Part shown: positions 7,909 to 16,089 of the stretch, piece after piece
How the letters are laid out: the number at the start of each line of letters is the position of its first letter
Position numbering within the stretch: position 1 is the stretch's first letter
Position numbers and translations under genes: made by a program
The notes under the pieces: model-generated
Databases searched by the model: none
Seen by the model: only the letters and a program-made list of their open reading frames with translations
Told to the model about the DNA's origin: nothing
Assembly: GCA_041653615.1 (NCBI GenBank)
Contig: JBAZEZ010000003.1
Location: forward strand, 62,001 to 126,000
Reading direction: 5' to 3'
DNA: 64,000 nucleotides
Origin: JAHJUB01 sp041653615 [NCBI: Candidatus Ratteibacteria bacterium]
Lineage (GTDB): Bacteria; Ratteibacteria; UBA8468; MWAK01

Positions 7909-8481
7909 TCAAACTTTACCGTTCGCCACTTCTTCCAGAAATATTTTTATCAGAAACGGGTCAAGGATATTTCCGAGACTATTCAGGATATTGGCTGATT
8001 CCGTAGCGCTCAAAGCAGATTTATAGGGCCGGTTGGAAATCAGGGCCGAATAGGTGTCGGCGACGGCCAGGATTTTTGAACCCAGCGGTATCTCGTCGTT
8101 TTTCCTGCCTTCCGGATAACCGCTTCCGTCCATTCGTTCGTGATGGTAGAGGACCAGGGGCAGGATATCTTTCAGGGAAGTTATCTGGCCGATTATTTTG
8201 GCGCCTTCCTGCGGATGTGTTTTTATCGTTTCATATTCTTCCGAAGAGAGCGGACCCGGTTTTTGTAGTATGGCATCGGGTATGGCGATTTTTCCGGTGT
8301 CGTGCAGAAAGCCGGCGAAACGGATAGTTTGTTGCTCTTTTTTGGGCAGTTTCAATTTTTCGGCTATGGATTGGGCATAATCCATAACCAGTAGGGAGTG
8401 AGACATGGTGTAATGGTCTTTAATGTCTATCACCATCAGTAAGGCGTTGATTACCTCGAGGATGTCTTGTTTGTTATCCAT
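7909..8481 (-). CDS. HD-GYP domain protein (probable c-di-GMP phosphodiesterase)
   Basis: This 190-aa protein is almost entirely an HD-GYP domain: DHYTMSHSLLVMDYAQSIAE, the HD pair in GFLHDTGKIAIPD, the downstream His pair (LVLYHHERMDGSGYPEG, containing the GYP signature) and the final ILAVADTYSALISNRPYK. All metal ligands appear intact. Proteins of this family hydrolyse cyclic di-GMP. It has no sensory domain of its own and overlaps the preceding receiver gene by 8 bp, so the two probably form a split version of the common REC-HD-GYP arrangement (a fused one is encoded near 49 kb). Likely role: lowering c-di-GMP near the pilus motor. Confidence 0.88.
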   Translation of the reverse strand: MDNKQDILEVINALLMVIDIKDHYTMSHSLLVMDYAQSIAEKLKLPKKEQQTIRFAGFLHDTGKIAIPDAILQKPGPLSSEEYETIKTHPQEGAKIIGQITSLKDILPLVLYHHERMDGSGYPEGRKNDEIPLGSKILAVADTYSALISNRPYKSALSATESANILNSLGNILDPFLIKIFLEEVANGKV

Positions 8482-8833
8482 TTATTTTTTCGGCGACCAA
8501 TTGTCGGATTTCAAAGATGTCAAATGGTTTGTTCAGATAGAGGGTGACTCCCAGGCGCTGGGCCTGCTGGGCTACTTCCGGCGACCCATAGCCGGTAAGG
8601 ATAATCACTTTTGCCTTCGGGTCTATCGCTTTAATCTTTTGAAGCACCTCGATTCCGTCCATTCCCGGCATCTTCAAGTCAAGGATTGTCAGGTCAGGGG
8701 GGTTCTTTTTGATGGTCTGGATTCCTTCTTCTCCGTTGTTGGCAACCAAGACGTCGTAGTTGTCCTTAAACAGAATCCGTAGTGATTCGCGCGGGCCGAT
8801 TTCGTCATCAATAACCAGAATTTTGTTTTTCAT
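8474..8833 (-). CDS. CheY-like single-domain response regulator
   Basis: 119 aa, receiver domain only. Acidic pair DDE (ILVIDDEIG), phospho-acceptor Asp in LTILDLKMPGMDGIEV, Thr/Ser position in VIILTGYGSPEV and Lys in LYLNKPFDIFE are all present. I start it at the ATG at 8833, which has GGAGG at 8842-8838. A longer reading frame would run through a palindromic repeat (8855-8887) and is rejected. Its partner is probably the HD-GYP protein encoded immediately downstream. No cognate kinase is adjacent. Confidence 0.88.
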   Translation of the reverse strand: MKNKILVIDDEIGPRESLRILFKDNYDVLVANNGEEGIQTIKKNPPDLTILDLKMPGMDGIEVLQKIKAIDPKAKVIILTGYGSPEVAQQAQRLGVTLYLNKPFDIFEIRQLVAEKING

Positions 8834-8854
8834 ATTGCCTCCATAAATGTTTCT

Positions 8855-8887
8855 GTCATTCCCGCGTGTGGTAGGTTGGAATCCACG
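8855..8887. repeat. REP-like repeat, copy 2
   Basis: CATTCCCGCGTGTGGTAGG...GGAATCCAC matches the copies at 2251-2281 and 44081-44110, but one arm is degenerate so the stem is imperfect. It separates the receiver gene from the porin gene. Confidence 0.65.
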
Positions 8888-8895
8888 TATTAACA

Positions 8896-10131
8896 TTAGA
8901 AATTATATTGGATGTTTAAGGTTGTAATCAGATTGAAGGATTTGTAGGTGCCGTCATACGCTCCTCCTTCAGCAATCTTCCGGTCTTCTGGAAAAGAGAA
9001 TTCCTGGGACAACGCCATGGCGAGGTTTTTCTTCTCCCACCCGAAGCCGAGACAGAAGATGTGCGCGTTGGCGTCCGGCAGAGACGGGTCAAAGGTCCGG
9101 TCCGGTATCGATGTGGGAAGATATACGTAACCGGTCCAGATTTTCCAGTTTGCATCGGGACGAAATTCTATTCCGATACGGGGACTCAGGGTACTGTTCC
9201 ACTCTTTGACAACTTCCCGGTGGGCGGGAAGGCCGGGTAAGAGGGGCGGCGTAAGGTCTACGGTCATCTTTTCCAGCCAGGACCACTCTATCCATTCCAT
9301 ATCAACCTCTATCTTCCATCTTTTGTTCGGTCGATAGGCATAGCCGAGGTTCGCTATATTCGGGAAGTTCATTTCAAGTGAGGCTGAAGTTTTGAAATCC
9401 GGTCCGCCCAACGCTACGGGTATCTCAGTCATTGATAAGTGGCCTTCATGCTTGATTGAAAAACCGCTGCGGAAGGTACCGCCGATACTGTGTTTTTCCG
9501 ATGGTTTGTAGAGAAAACCGAGGTTGTATCCGTAACCGTCGCCTTCCACCGCCAGTTTCTGACTGCCGTCCGGAAAAGGTCCGTAGGCCCCGTAATAATT
9601 TTGTGCTTCCAGGGTGATGGCGGAGTTGTAATAATTTAAACCCAGGCCGAACGAAAGTTGGGGGTTTACCGCGTAGGCGATTGCCGGGTTGACGTCAATC
9701 AGCTTCATTTCCGAGAAGGTGGTATAGTATCGGAACAAACCGTCCTTAGACCATTCGCTTGATTGTCCGAAAGGTGTAGTGATTCCCAGTCCAAACCGCC
9801 AATTTGTTTTCGTTGAGCCGGTGGCGAAATAGAGGTTCGGCAGAACGTGCAACGTTTCTTTCGCTTTTTCCTTTTGCCCATTCGGAGCGTAGTATTCGGT
9901 GGATGGATAGATGAAAGAAGGGGCAAGCAGAATAGCAGTGCCTGTTAATTGGGTTAATCCGGCCGGGTTATGGGTAATGGCGGTGGCGTCGTCGGCCTGG
10001 GCCACAAATGCGCCGCCCTGTGCCGACGCAGCTGTTCCCTGGGGCGGATTCTGAAATCCGGCTCCTTCCGCTTTTAGTGCCGTAAATAATAAAGTAGTTC
10101 CTAAAACAATCAAACCGATTTTGCGTACCAT
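8896..10131 (-). CDS. FadL/OmpP1/TodX-family outer-membrane porin
   Basis: A 411-aa protein with signal peptide MVRKIGLIVLGTTLLFTALKA, then the family's N-terminal hatch motif GAGFQNPPQGTAASAQGGAF and DDATAITHNPAGLTQL (NPAG is diagnostic). The rest alternates short aromatic beta strands and ends with a Phe (NIQYNF), the outer-membrane beta-barrel sorting signal. Members carry long-chain fatty acids or other hydrophobic compounds across the outer membrane. The start at 10131 is preferred because of the adjacent GGAGGA and the signal peptide; a 45-residue upstream extension lacks these. It is the first gene of the minus-strand cluster, but its link with pili may be only positional. Confidence 0.87.
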   Translation of the reverse strand: MVRKIGLIVLGTTLLFTALKAEGAGFQNPPQGTAASAQGGAFVAQADDATAITHNPAGLTQLTGTAILLAPSFIYPSTEYYAPNGQKEKAKETLHVLPNLYFATGSTKTNWRFGLGITTPFGQSSEWSKDGLFRYYTTFSEMKLIDVNPAIAYAVNPQLSFGLGLNYYNSAITLEAQNYYGAYGPFPDGSQKLAVEGDGYGYNLGFLYKPSEKHSIGGTFRSGFSIKHEGHLSMTEIPVALGGPDFKTSASLEMNFPNIANLGYAYRPNKRWKIEVDMEWIEWSWLEKMTVDLTPPLLPGLPAHREVVKEWNSTLSPRIGIEFRPDANWKIWTGYVYLPTSIPDRTFDPSLPDANAHIFCLGFGWEKKNLAMALSQEFSFPEDRKIAEGGAYDGTYKSFNLITTLNIQYNF

Positions 10132-10184
10132 ATTCCTCCGATTAAAATAAAGAATTAAGCGAATACGTGAGTAGCGTTTTGATA

Positions 10185-10313
10185 TTAAAATGGATATTGA
10201 AATCCCGCGCATTGAGCTTCCGTAACCGCGTGAGTCAAAAACATACTTAAGATAATCAGGTACCAAATCAGGACTGAACAGAAGCTAAACACAAAAAGGT
10301 TAAAGTTACGCAT
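10185..10313 (-). pseudogene. Possible decayed start of a second FadL-like gene
   Basis: A 42-residue reading frame with a strong ribosome site (AGGAGG at 10324-10319) encodes a signal-peptide-like segment followed by AGFQYPF and a stop. AGFQ is the first mature motif of the intact porin just downstream (GAGFQNPP). It may be the remains of a tandem porin gene, or a short leader peptide for the porin message. Confidence 0.35.
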
Positions 10314-10502
10314 CACATCCTCCTTTGTTTTGGCAACGAAACGAAAATTGCGGTCATACCCTATACGGTGCAATTTTTTTGCCATCCAAAATGTCTTCTT
10401 TTCTTCCTGGAGGGTATAGGGTAGGGGTGGGGGTAAAAAATAGGCGTTTTACCTGTCATAGCGCCGTCATGTAGTGGTGTTGTTTATCTTAACAAGCGTG
10501 GG

Positions 10503-10576
10503 TGGACAAATTTGACACCGTTTAAAATATAAGGTAACATTTTCGTACAGGTGTGATTTGTTTATGGACAAATTTG
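10503..10576 (+). promoter_or_regulatory. Promoter region of the radical SAM/ketosynthase operon with repeated CAAATTTG sites
   Basis: TTGACA (10512-10517), a 17-bp spacer and TAACAT (10535-10540) make a plausible sigma-70 promoter 60 bp upstream of the first gene. The 12-mer TGGACAAATTTG, with the palindrome CAAATTTG inside, occurs at 10503-10514 (overlapping the -35) and again at 10565-10576, as expected for operators. The rest of the 10314-10600 gap shows no gene. Confidence 0.45.
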
Positions 10577-10599
10577 TACAATAGTTTAGATGACCTGAT

Positions 10600-12225
10600 A
10601 TGAAAATTTTACTTATTTCAGTGGCCGGATGTCCCAGAACCCCTTCTGATTTCATACCGGATAACGGGCTGGCTTTATTGGCTGCTTTGCTTATTTCGAA
10701 CGGCCATCAGGTAAAAGTTATTGATTATAATACTACGGAAACCTTAGGTCGTCTTTTCCCGGAACATATCCGTACCCTCCTCGAGAAGATTGCCCGGCCC
10801 CTTTTCCAGGGCAGGGTACCAGGACTCTTTACATTACTAAAACTTTCTTTTTTAGAAAAGAGATTGACAGCCTACCAGCGGAAAATTTTCTTTGAAATCG
10901 GTTACGAAATCGCTGACCGGGTGGAGAGAGAGAAGATTGATTTTGTGGGGCTGAAACTCTGGAATGGTGACGGCTTCACCGCTTCCTTGATTATAGCTAA
11001 TGTTTTAAAGAAGAGAAATCCGAAATTACCGGTTTTCGGCGGCGGTTCACAGGTGGATACTTTCCGGGAAACCATATATCAGGCAACTTCGGATTTAGAT
11101 GCCCTGGTTTACGGAGAGGGCGAGCAGGCTATTTTGGATTTGGTTGATTTCGTTCAAGGCAAGAAAGGCCTGCGTGAGATTCCCAACCTGATTTTTCGGG
11201 AAAACGGCCAAATAGTGACTACGCCCCAGCAGTGGATGGAAGACTTAAATCAATTGCCTTTTGCTAATTACGACCCGGATGTTTATCCGGCCATGAAGGA
11301 CAACGGTCGTTTAAAATTTATCGTGCTTGACGAAAGCCGGGGCTGTCCTTTTTCCTGTTATTTTTGTATGCATCCCCTGAAGAGCGGCCGGCCGAGAGCC
11401 AAAAGTGCCGAACGGATAATCGCGGAAATAATGCATTATCAGCAAAAATACGGCGTCTCTCTTTTTCGTTACGGCGGTTCCAACACCCCTCCGAAATTAC
11501 TGGAAGAGGTGGCTCGGGGGATAATTCAGAATAATCTTAAGATTAACTATACCGTTCTTACTGATTTGCGCCAGGAAGGGATTGATTTTTCGCTGCTTAA
11601 AGATTCCGGTTGTTTCGCTATCTTTTTCGGAGTGGAATCCACTGACCCGGAGATTTTGACGAAAGCGATTAACAAAAAAGCTTTTCCGGAACGGATGGAA
11701 AAAATTCTAAAGGCAGCGAAGGGAGCCGGGATTTTTGTCGTAGTCAGCCTTATCGTGCCGGCTCCTGGGGAAACCGAAGAAACGAAAAAGAAAACCTTGG
11801 AATTTTTATTGAGGACTAAACCGGATTCAGTCCTGATACAATTTCCCGGCATTATGCCCGGAACGGAATGGTTTAAAAACCCGGGGGAATACGGTCTTTC
11901 AATTAAAAACAAGAAGGCCTATCCCGGTAAAGTGATGAATTATAAAATGCGCCTCTTTTTCCCGCCCCGCTTTTGGGACCCTCTTCCTTATCGGGTAGAC
12001 GGTAAAAAATTCCGTTGTTTTATTCGGGAAACGGAATTGTTTTTAAAAAAAGTGGAGGCGGCAGGTTTGATAACCGGCATAGCCGACGATGTCGCTTTGA
12101 TGTCAAAATACGCCTATCTTTCCCCGAAGGAATTCCGGGATTTAAGTCGCGGATATTTTTTTGCCGGGGACGCTTTTAAACTGCAGGAATTAATCGTAAA
12201 AATCAATGGCGGAAAGAATTGCTGA
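10600..12225 (+). CDS. B12-binding domain radical SAM protein, function unknown
   Basis: 541 aa. Residues 1 to about 180 form a cobalamin-binding-like Rossmann domain (MKILLISVAGCPRTP...GLALLAALLISNGHQVKVID; VFGGGSQVD; LVYGEGEQAILDLV). The radical SAM domain begins near residue 245 with RGCPFSCYFCMHP, the CX3CX2C site for the 4Fe-4S cluster. The cobalamin-binding site has no DxHxxG motif, as in many members. Such enzymes methylate unreactive carbons or build lipid and natural-product rings. The gene overlaps the ketosynthase gene by 20 bp, so the two probably act together, perhaps on an acyl or lipid substrate; the substrate cannot be read from sequence. Confidence 0.85.
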   Translation: MKILLISVAGCPRTPSDFIPDNGLALLAALLISNGHQVKVIDYNTTETLGRLFPEHIRTLLEKIARPLFQGRVPGLFTLLKLSFLEKRLTAYQRKIFFEIGYEIADRVEREKIDFVGLKLWNGDGFTASLIIANVLKKRNPKLPVFGGGSQVDTFRETIYQATSDLDALVYGEGEQAILDLVDFVQGKKGLREIPNLIFRENGQIVTTPQQWMEDLNQLPFANYDPDVYPAMKDNGRLKFIVLDESRGCPFSCYFCMHPLKSGRPRAKSAERIIAEIMHYQQKYGVSLFRYGGSNTPPKLLEEVARGIIQNNLKINYTVLTDLRQEGIDFSLLKDSGCFAIFFGVESTDPEILTKAINKKAFPERMEKILKAAKGAGIFVVVSLIVPAPGETEETKKKTLEFLLRTKPDSVLIQFPGIMPGTEWFKNPGEYGLSIKNKKAYPGKVMNYKMRLFFPPRFWDPLPYRVDGKKFRCFIRETELFLKKVEAAGLITGIADDVALMSKYAYLSPKEFRDLSRGYFFAGDAFKLQELIVKINGGKNC

Positions 12226-13447
12226 AAAGAAAAAAAGGGTAGTTATTACCGGAATCGGAGTTATTTCTCCCAACGGTATCGGAAAGATAAAGTTCTGGGA
12301 TGCCCTTAAGAATGGAATTTCCGGGATTAAGAAGATAACCTCTTTCGACGCCTCTTCTTTTCCTTGCCAGATTGCCGGGGAGATAAGCGATTTTAATCCG
12401 CTTGATTTTTTGGAAAAAAAAGAAGCCAGGAGAATGTCCCGGTGCACTCATTTTGCCGTTGCGGCGGCCCGGTTAGCCTTGGACGATGCTGTTTTCAAAA
12501 CCCATCTTACTCCCGAAGTCAAAATGGGAATTGCTTTAGGGGTGAGCACCAGCGCCCTTGACCTGATTGAAAAAGAACATCAGGCATTTCTGAAGAGCGG
12601 TGTTTCGGCAATTTCCCCAACGAGCGTATTTTCGGCTTCGCCCAATGCCTCCGCCACTGAAGTCGCGAATTCGTTGGGTTTGTCCGGATTTAAGCAGACC
12701 GTAGCCAACGACTGTACTTCCGGGCTTGATGCGGTCGGTCTTATCTTTGAAAAGATTAAAAACGGAGAATTATCACTGGGGATTTGCGGTGGGGTTGACG
12801 CGCCGATTACGCCGCTTCTTTGGGGAGGGTTCTGCCGGAGCGGGTTGGCTTTAAACCGGAAGGATAACCCGGAAAGCGCCAGCCGGCCCTTTGATTTAAA
12901 ACGAACCGCGGGCATAATTTCGGAAGGCGCCGCGCTTCTTGTTCTGGAAGAGATGGAACAGGCGCTTCAGCGGCACGCTCCGTTGTACGGCGAACTTATT
13001 GGTTATGGAAGCGGCAGCAACAAAGAAGTTGAAAAAGGGATGGCGGATGCCATTCAAAAGGCTTTGCTTCAAGCGCTTATTTTTCCCTCGGAAATAGATT
13101 ATATTTCCGCTCACGGGCCTTCGCACGTTTTGATTGATAGGGCAGAAACGGACGCAATCAAAAATATTTTTGGTCTGGGCGCTTACCGCATACCAATAAG
13201 TTCCATCAAATCTATGATTGGCAATCCCTTTACAGCCGCCGGTTCTTTTCAATTAGCTGCCGTTCCCCTGACTTTTCTGGAGGGAGTTATTCCGCCTACG
13301 ATTAATTATGAATACCCGGACCCGGCCTGTGACCTTGATTATGTTCCGAACAAGCCGCGCTATAATGACGTTAAAGTAGCATTGGTTAATTCCCACGGAA
13401 TGGCCGGAGGGAATGTCGTTCTTCTGGTAAAAAAATGTCTTATTTAA
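12206..13447 (+). CDS. Beta-ketoacyl-ACP synthase II-type (FabF-like) ketosynthase with altered triad
   Basis: A 413-aa thiolase-fold protein. N-terminal RVVITGIGVISPNG is typical of KAS II. The nucleophile is Cys170 (TVANDCTSGLDAVG) and the first His is His303 (ISAHGPSH). The second catalytic His, normally in KSxxGH, is replaced: KSMIGNPFTAAG has Asn340. The C-terminal glycine-rich segment is NSHGMAGGNVVLL. These enzymes condense malonyl-ACP with acyl-ACP. The Asn suggests altered decarboxylation or a specialised elongation step, so this is probably not the housekeeping FabF. It is embedded in the radical SAM/two-kinase operon with overlaps on both sides. Confidence 0.88.
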   Translation: MAERIAEKKKRVVITGIGVISPNGIGKIKFWDALKNGISGIKKITSFDASSFPCQIAGEISDFNPLDFLEKKEARRMSRCTHFAVAAARLALDDAVFKTHLTPEVKMGIALGVSTSALDLIEKEHQAFLKSGVSAISPTSVFSASPNASATEVANSLGLSGFKQTVANDCTSGLDAVGLIFEKIKNGELSLGICGGVDAPITPLLWGGFCRSGLALNRKDNPESASRPFDLKRTAGIISEGAALLVLEEMEQALQRHAPLYGELIGYGSGSNKEVEKGMADAIQKALLQALIFPSEIDYISAHGPSHVLIDRAETDAIKNIFGLGAYRIPISSIKSMIGNPFTAAGSFQLAAVPLTFLEGVIPPTINYEYPDPACDLDYVPNKPRYNDVKVALVNSHGMAGGNVVLLVKKCLI

Positions 13448-15552
13448 TGAAATTTTCGATAGCAGTTTCTTTTATAACCTTTCTTTCCTGTATGGGGATT
13501 GGTTTTTTTGTATTTTTACGTAAAAAAAGTGTAAAAAATATCCTTTTTCTAATCTTTAATCTCAATCTGGCTGTTTGGGCGGCGACGATGGTAATGGTTA
13601 TCACTTCCTGGCAAAATATCCGTGCTATTGCCACCTGGGTTCGCATTGCAACATCTGTATCCATGTTTCTCCCCGCCAACCTTTATTGTTTTGCCACTTC
13701 TGTCACCGGGGAAACCAGGCTGAAAAGAAAGGAAATAGTCGCCTGGTATCTGATTAGTTTGCTTTGCGTGGGAATTGCTTTTATCCCATCATTTATCAAA
13801 CAGGCTTTTTTTAGCGAGTCGGTCGGAAACCCTGTTTTTTCTTCACCGGAAGCCGCTTATGGAAAGCTTTTCATCTTCATGGCTTTATATGTGATTGGAC
13901 TTTTAGGCCATACCATTTTTTATCTCTGGCAGAGTAAAAAAACAAGTTATGGATTACGGCGCGTTGAAATTGAGTATATTTTGCTCGGTATTTTAATCGG
14001 CGCTACTTTTGTTACGTTTACCTCAATTGTTTCTCCCTACTTGGGGATCAGTCAATTAACATTAATGGGTCCATTTTCGGCCGTTCTGATGAGCGCGGTA
14101 ATTGCGTACGGTATCGCCCGTTATAAAATTCTCGACGTTTCTTTTTTTCTGGAGCAGACTGTTCTTTATAGTTTTTTGACAATATCGTTAGTGCTTGTTT
14201 ACAGTTTGGTTATTTTCGTTTTCAATCTTATTTTTAAGCGTTTTATACCAACCAATTCCTTGCTTCCCAACATGATTGCTACTGTTGCCATCGCCTTCCT
14301 TTTTTCTCCGGTTAAAGAAAAAAGCCAGATATATCTGGATAAGTTTTTTTTCCGCAGGCGGCGGCAGCCGGAAAAGGTTTTGAGCGAACTGAGTGAAATC
14401 TTGAGTTCCCGTGAGGATATTTCACGTCTGTTGCGGTTGTCCCTGGAAAGGATTGCGCCGGCTTTGAAAGTAAAAAACGTTCTGGTGGCCTTACGCGGTA
14501 ACAAGGAGGCGGATAATTTTTTCATCGGCGCCATGGTAGGACAAAGATTCGAAAAAAATCAACTTATTCTGGAGTTAAAAAAAGAAAGCGCTTTCATAAA
14601 AGAATTGGCCCGGGGGGATATTTTAATTCGTGATGAACTGGAGCGGATGTCTTCCACTCCGGGCCGGGACCAGGTTTCTGCTTTACTGAAAGCCATGTCC
14701 GCGGAAATGGCTGTTCCGCTTATGATTAAGAATGAATTGGTCGGGTTTTTGGTTATTTCTCAGAAGGAAAACTGGAAGGTTTTTTCCAAACATGATTTGG
14801 AATTTTTACGCACAATTTCCAGTCAGTTGGCCATGGTTATCAACAACTCGGAACTTTTTTCCCAGTTGCAGCGGGCGGAGCGGCTGGCGGCCGCGGGGAT
14901 AATTGCCGCCGGGATGGCCCATGAAATCCGGAACCCGCTGGTTTCCATCAAGACTTTTGTTCAGTTGCTTCCGGAAAAGTTCAATGACCCGGAGTTTCGG
15001 CAGACGTTTACGAAGATTGCTTCCCAGGAAGTTGACCGGATAAACCGTCTTCTGGAAGACCTTTTGAATTTTGCCCGGCCGGCGCCGATGCAAAAAAAGA
15101 AGACTAACCTTTCCGGAATAATGGAAAAAAGTCTTTTTATGCTTTCCAATGAGTTGGCCGCCCGAAAGATTATCGTGGAGAAGGAGTATCTCAAAAACGA
15201 TGTTTTCGTTGAGGGCGATGAATTTCAGCTTCAGCGGGTATTTTCCAACCTCTTTCTCAATAGCATTCAGGCAATGGAAAACGGCGGCAGGTTGACGATT
15301 ACAGCCAGTACTTCCCCTTACAAACAGCGGTTTTTCATTAAGATAATCGATACGGGTAAAGGCATCCCGTCGGAAAACCTTTCCCGGATATTTGACCCAT
15401 TTTTCAGTACCCGGCACGGCGGAAACGGTTTGGGGCTTGCCATTGCCCATAATATCGTAAAGGAACACGGTGGTGAAATTGAGGTGCAAAGCGCTCCGAA
15501 CAGCGGAACCACCTTTACGCTGGAATTTCCCGGCGCATATTCAACTCTATGA
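13435..15552 (+). CDS. Membrane histidine kinase with 7TM-type N-terminus and GAF domain
   Basis: 705 aa. About eight hydrophobic segments fill residues 1-290 (7TM-HisKA-type sensor region). A GAF-like domain follows (about 330-470), then HisKA with the H-box AAGMAHEIRNPLVSIKTFVQ and a HATPase domain with N-box (NLFLNSIQAMENGG), G1 (DTGKGIPSEN) and G2 (GGNGLGLAIA). Architecture resembles PrsK-type kinases, which pair with sigma-54 activators, and an NtrC-type regulator is encoded downstream. Starts at 13435 or at an internal ATG at 13447, both overlapping the ketosynthase gene. Its HisKA segment closely resembles that of the next kinase, suggesting duplication. Confidence 0.87.
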   Translation: MSYLMKFSIAVSFITFLSCMGIGFFVFLRKKSVKNILFLIFNLNLAVWAATMVMVITSWQNIRAIATWVRIATSVSMFLPANLYCFATSVTGETRLKRKEIVAWYLISLLCVGIAFIPSFIKQAFFSESVGNPVFSSPEAAYGKLFIFMALYVIGLLGHTIFYLWQSKKTSYGLRRVEIEYILLGILIGATFVTFTSIVSPYLGISQLTLMGPFSAVLMSAVIAYGIARYKILDVSFFLEQTVLYSFLTISLVLVYSLVIFVFNLIFKRFIPTNSLLPNMIATVAIAFLFSPVKEKSQIYLDKFFFRRRRQPEKVLSELSEILSSREDISRLLRLSLERIAPALKVKNVLVALRGNKEADNFFIGAMVGQRFEKNQLILELKKESAFIKELARGDILIRDELERMSSTPGRDQVSALLKAMSAEMAVPLMIKNELVGFLVISQKENWKVFSKHDLEFLRTISSQLAMVINNSELFSQLQRAERLAAAGIIAAGMAHEIRNPLVSIKTFVQLLPEKFNDPEFRQTFTKIASQEVDRINRLLEDLLNFARPAPMQKKKTNLSGIMEKSLFMLSNELAARKIIVEKEYLKNDVFVEGDEFQLQRVFSNLFLNSIQAMENGGRLTITASTSPYKQRFFIKIIDTGKGIPSENLSRIFDPFFSTRHGGNGLGLAIAHNIVKEHGGEIEVQSAPNSGTTFTLEFPGAYSTL

Positions 15553-15590
15553 TTCAGTACTGTCAAAATTTTACGGACCCAGAAAAAGAA

Positions 15591-16038
15591 TACCACTGAA
15601 ACACGGAAGAATGGAGACACGGAATAATGAATTTAGAATTGGAAAAACTAACCGGTAAAATTATTGAATGTGCTATTAAGGTTCACAAGAAGTTAGGCCC
15701 TGGTTTTTTGGAATCAATTTATCAGGCAGCTTTGCCTTTAGAATTAGTAAAACAGGGACTAAAAGTAGAAACACAGAAGGAGATAAAAGTTTTCTATGAC
15801 GGTAAAGAGATTGGTTTACATCGGATTGATTTACTCGTGGAAGGGCAGGTCATTATTGAACTGAAAACAGTAAATGATTTTGATGATAGTCATTTGGCTC
15901 AATTATTATCTTATTTGAAAGCATCTGGATTAAAGGTAGGGTTGTTGCTTAATTTTGCCAAAGCAGTTTTAAAGATAAAAAGAGTTATGAATTAAATCTT
16001 TTTTCAGTGTCTCCGCAGTTTTCAGTGTTTCAGTGGTA
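15591..16038. mobile_element. GxxExxY cassette bounded by terminal inverted repeats
   Basis: 15591-15620 and 16007-16038 are imperfect inverted repeats. They share the outer 14 bp TACCACTGAAACAC and the inner GGAGACAC. The only gene inside is a GxxExxY protein, visibly more AT-rich than its neighbours. The cassette lies in the gap between two kinase genes that otherwise look co-operonic. Confidence 0.7.
15627..15995 (+). CDS. GxxExxY family protein
   Basis: 122 aa. Contains the family signature GPGFLESIYQAAL (G-x-x-E-x-x-Y) near residue 29 and the nuclease-like core RIDLLVEGQVIIELK (D...ExK), which resembles a PD-(D/E)XK fold. The C-terminus (SYLKASGLKVGLLLNFA) is also typical. The family is widespread in environmental bacteria, often repeated and flanked by CCACTGAAAC-type repeats as here. 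Its biochemical role is not established. The intact frame suggests it is expressed or recently acquired. Confidence 0.88.
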   Translation: MNLELEKLTGKIIECAIKVHKKLGPGFLESIYQAALPLELVKQGLKVETQKEIKVFYDGKEIGLHRIDLLVEGQVIIELKTVNDFDDSHLAQLLSYLKASGLKVGLLLNFAKAVLKIKRVMN

Positions 16039-16089
16039 AGTTTTTATGGTTGGTTTTTGGCAATACCCATAATTTTCCAAGGAGGAAAA

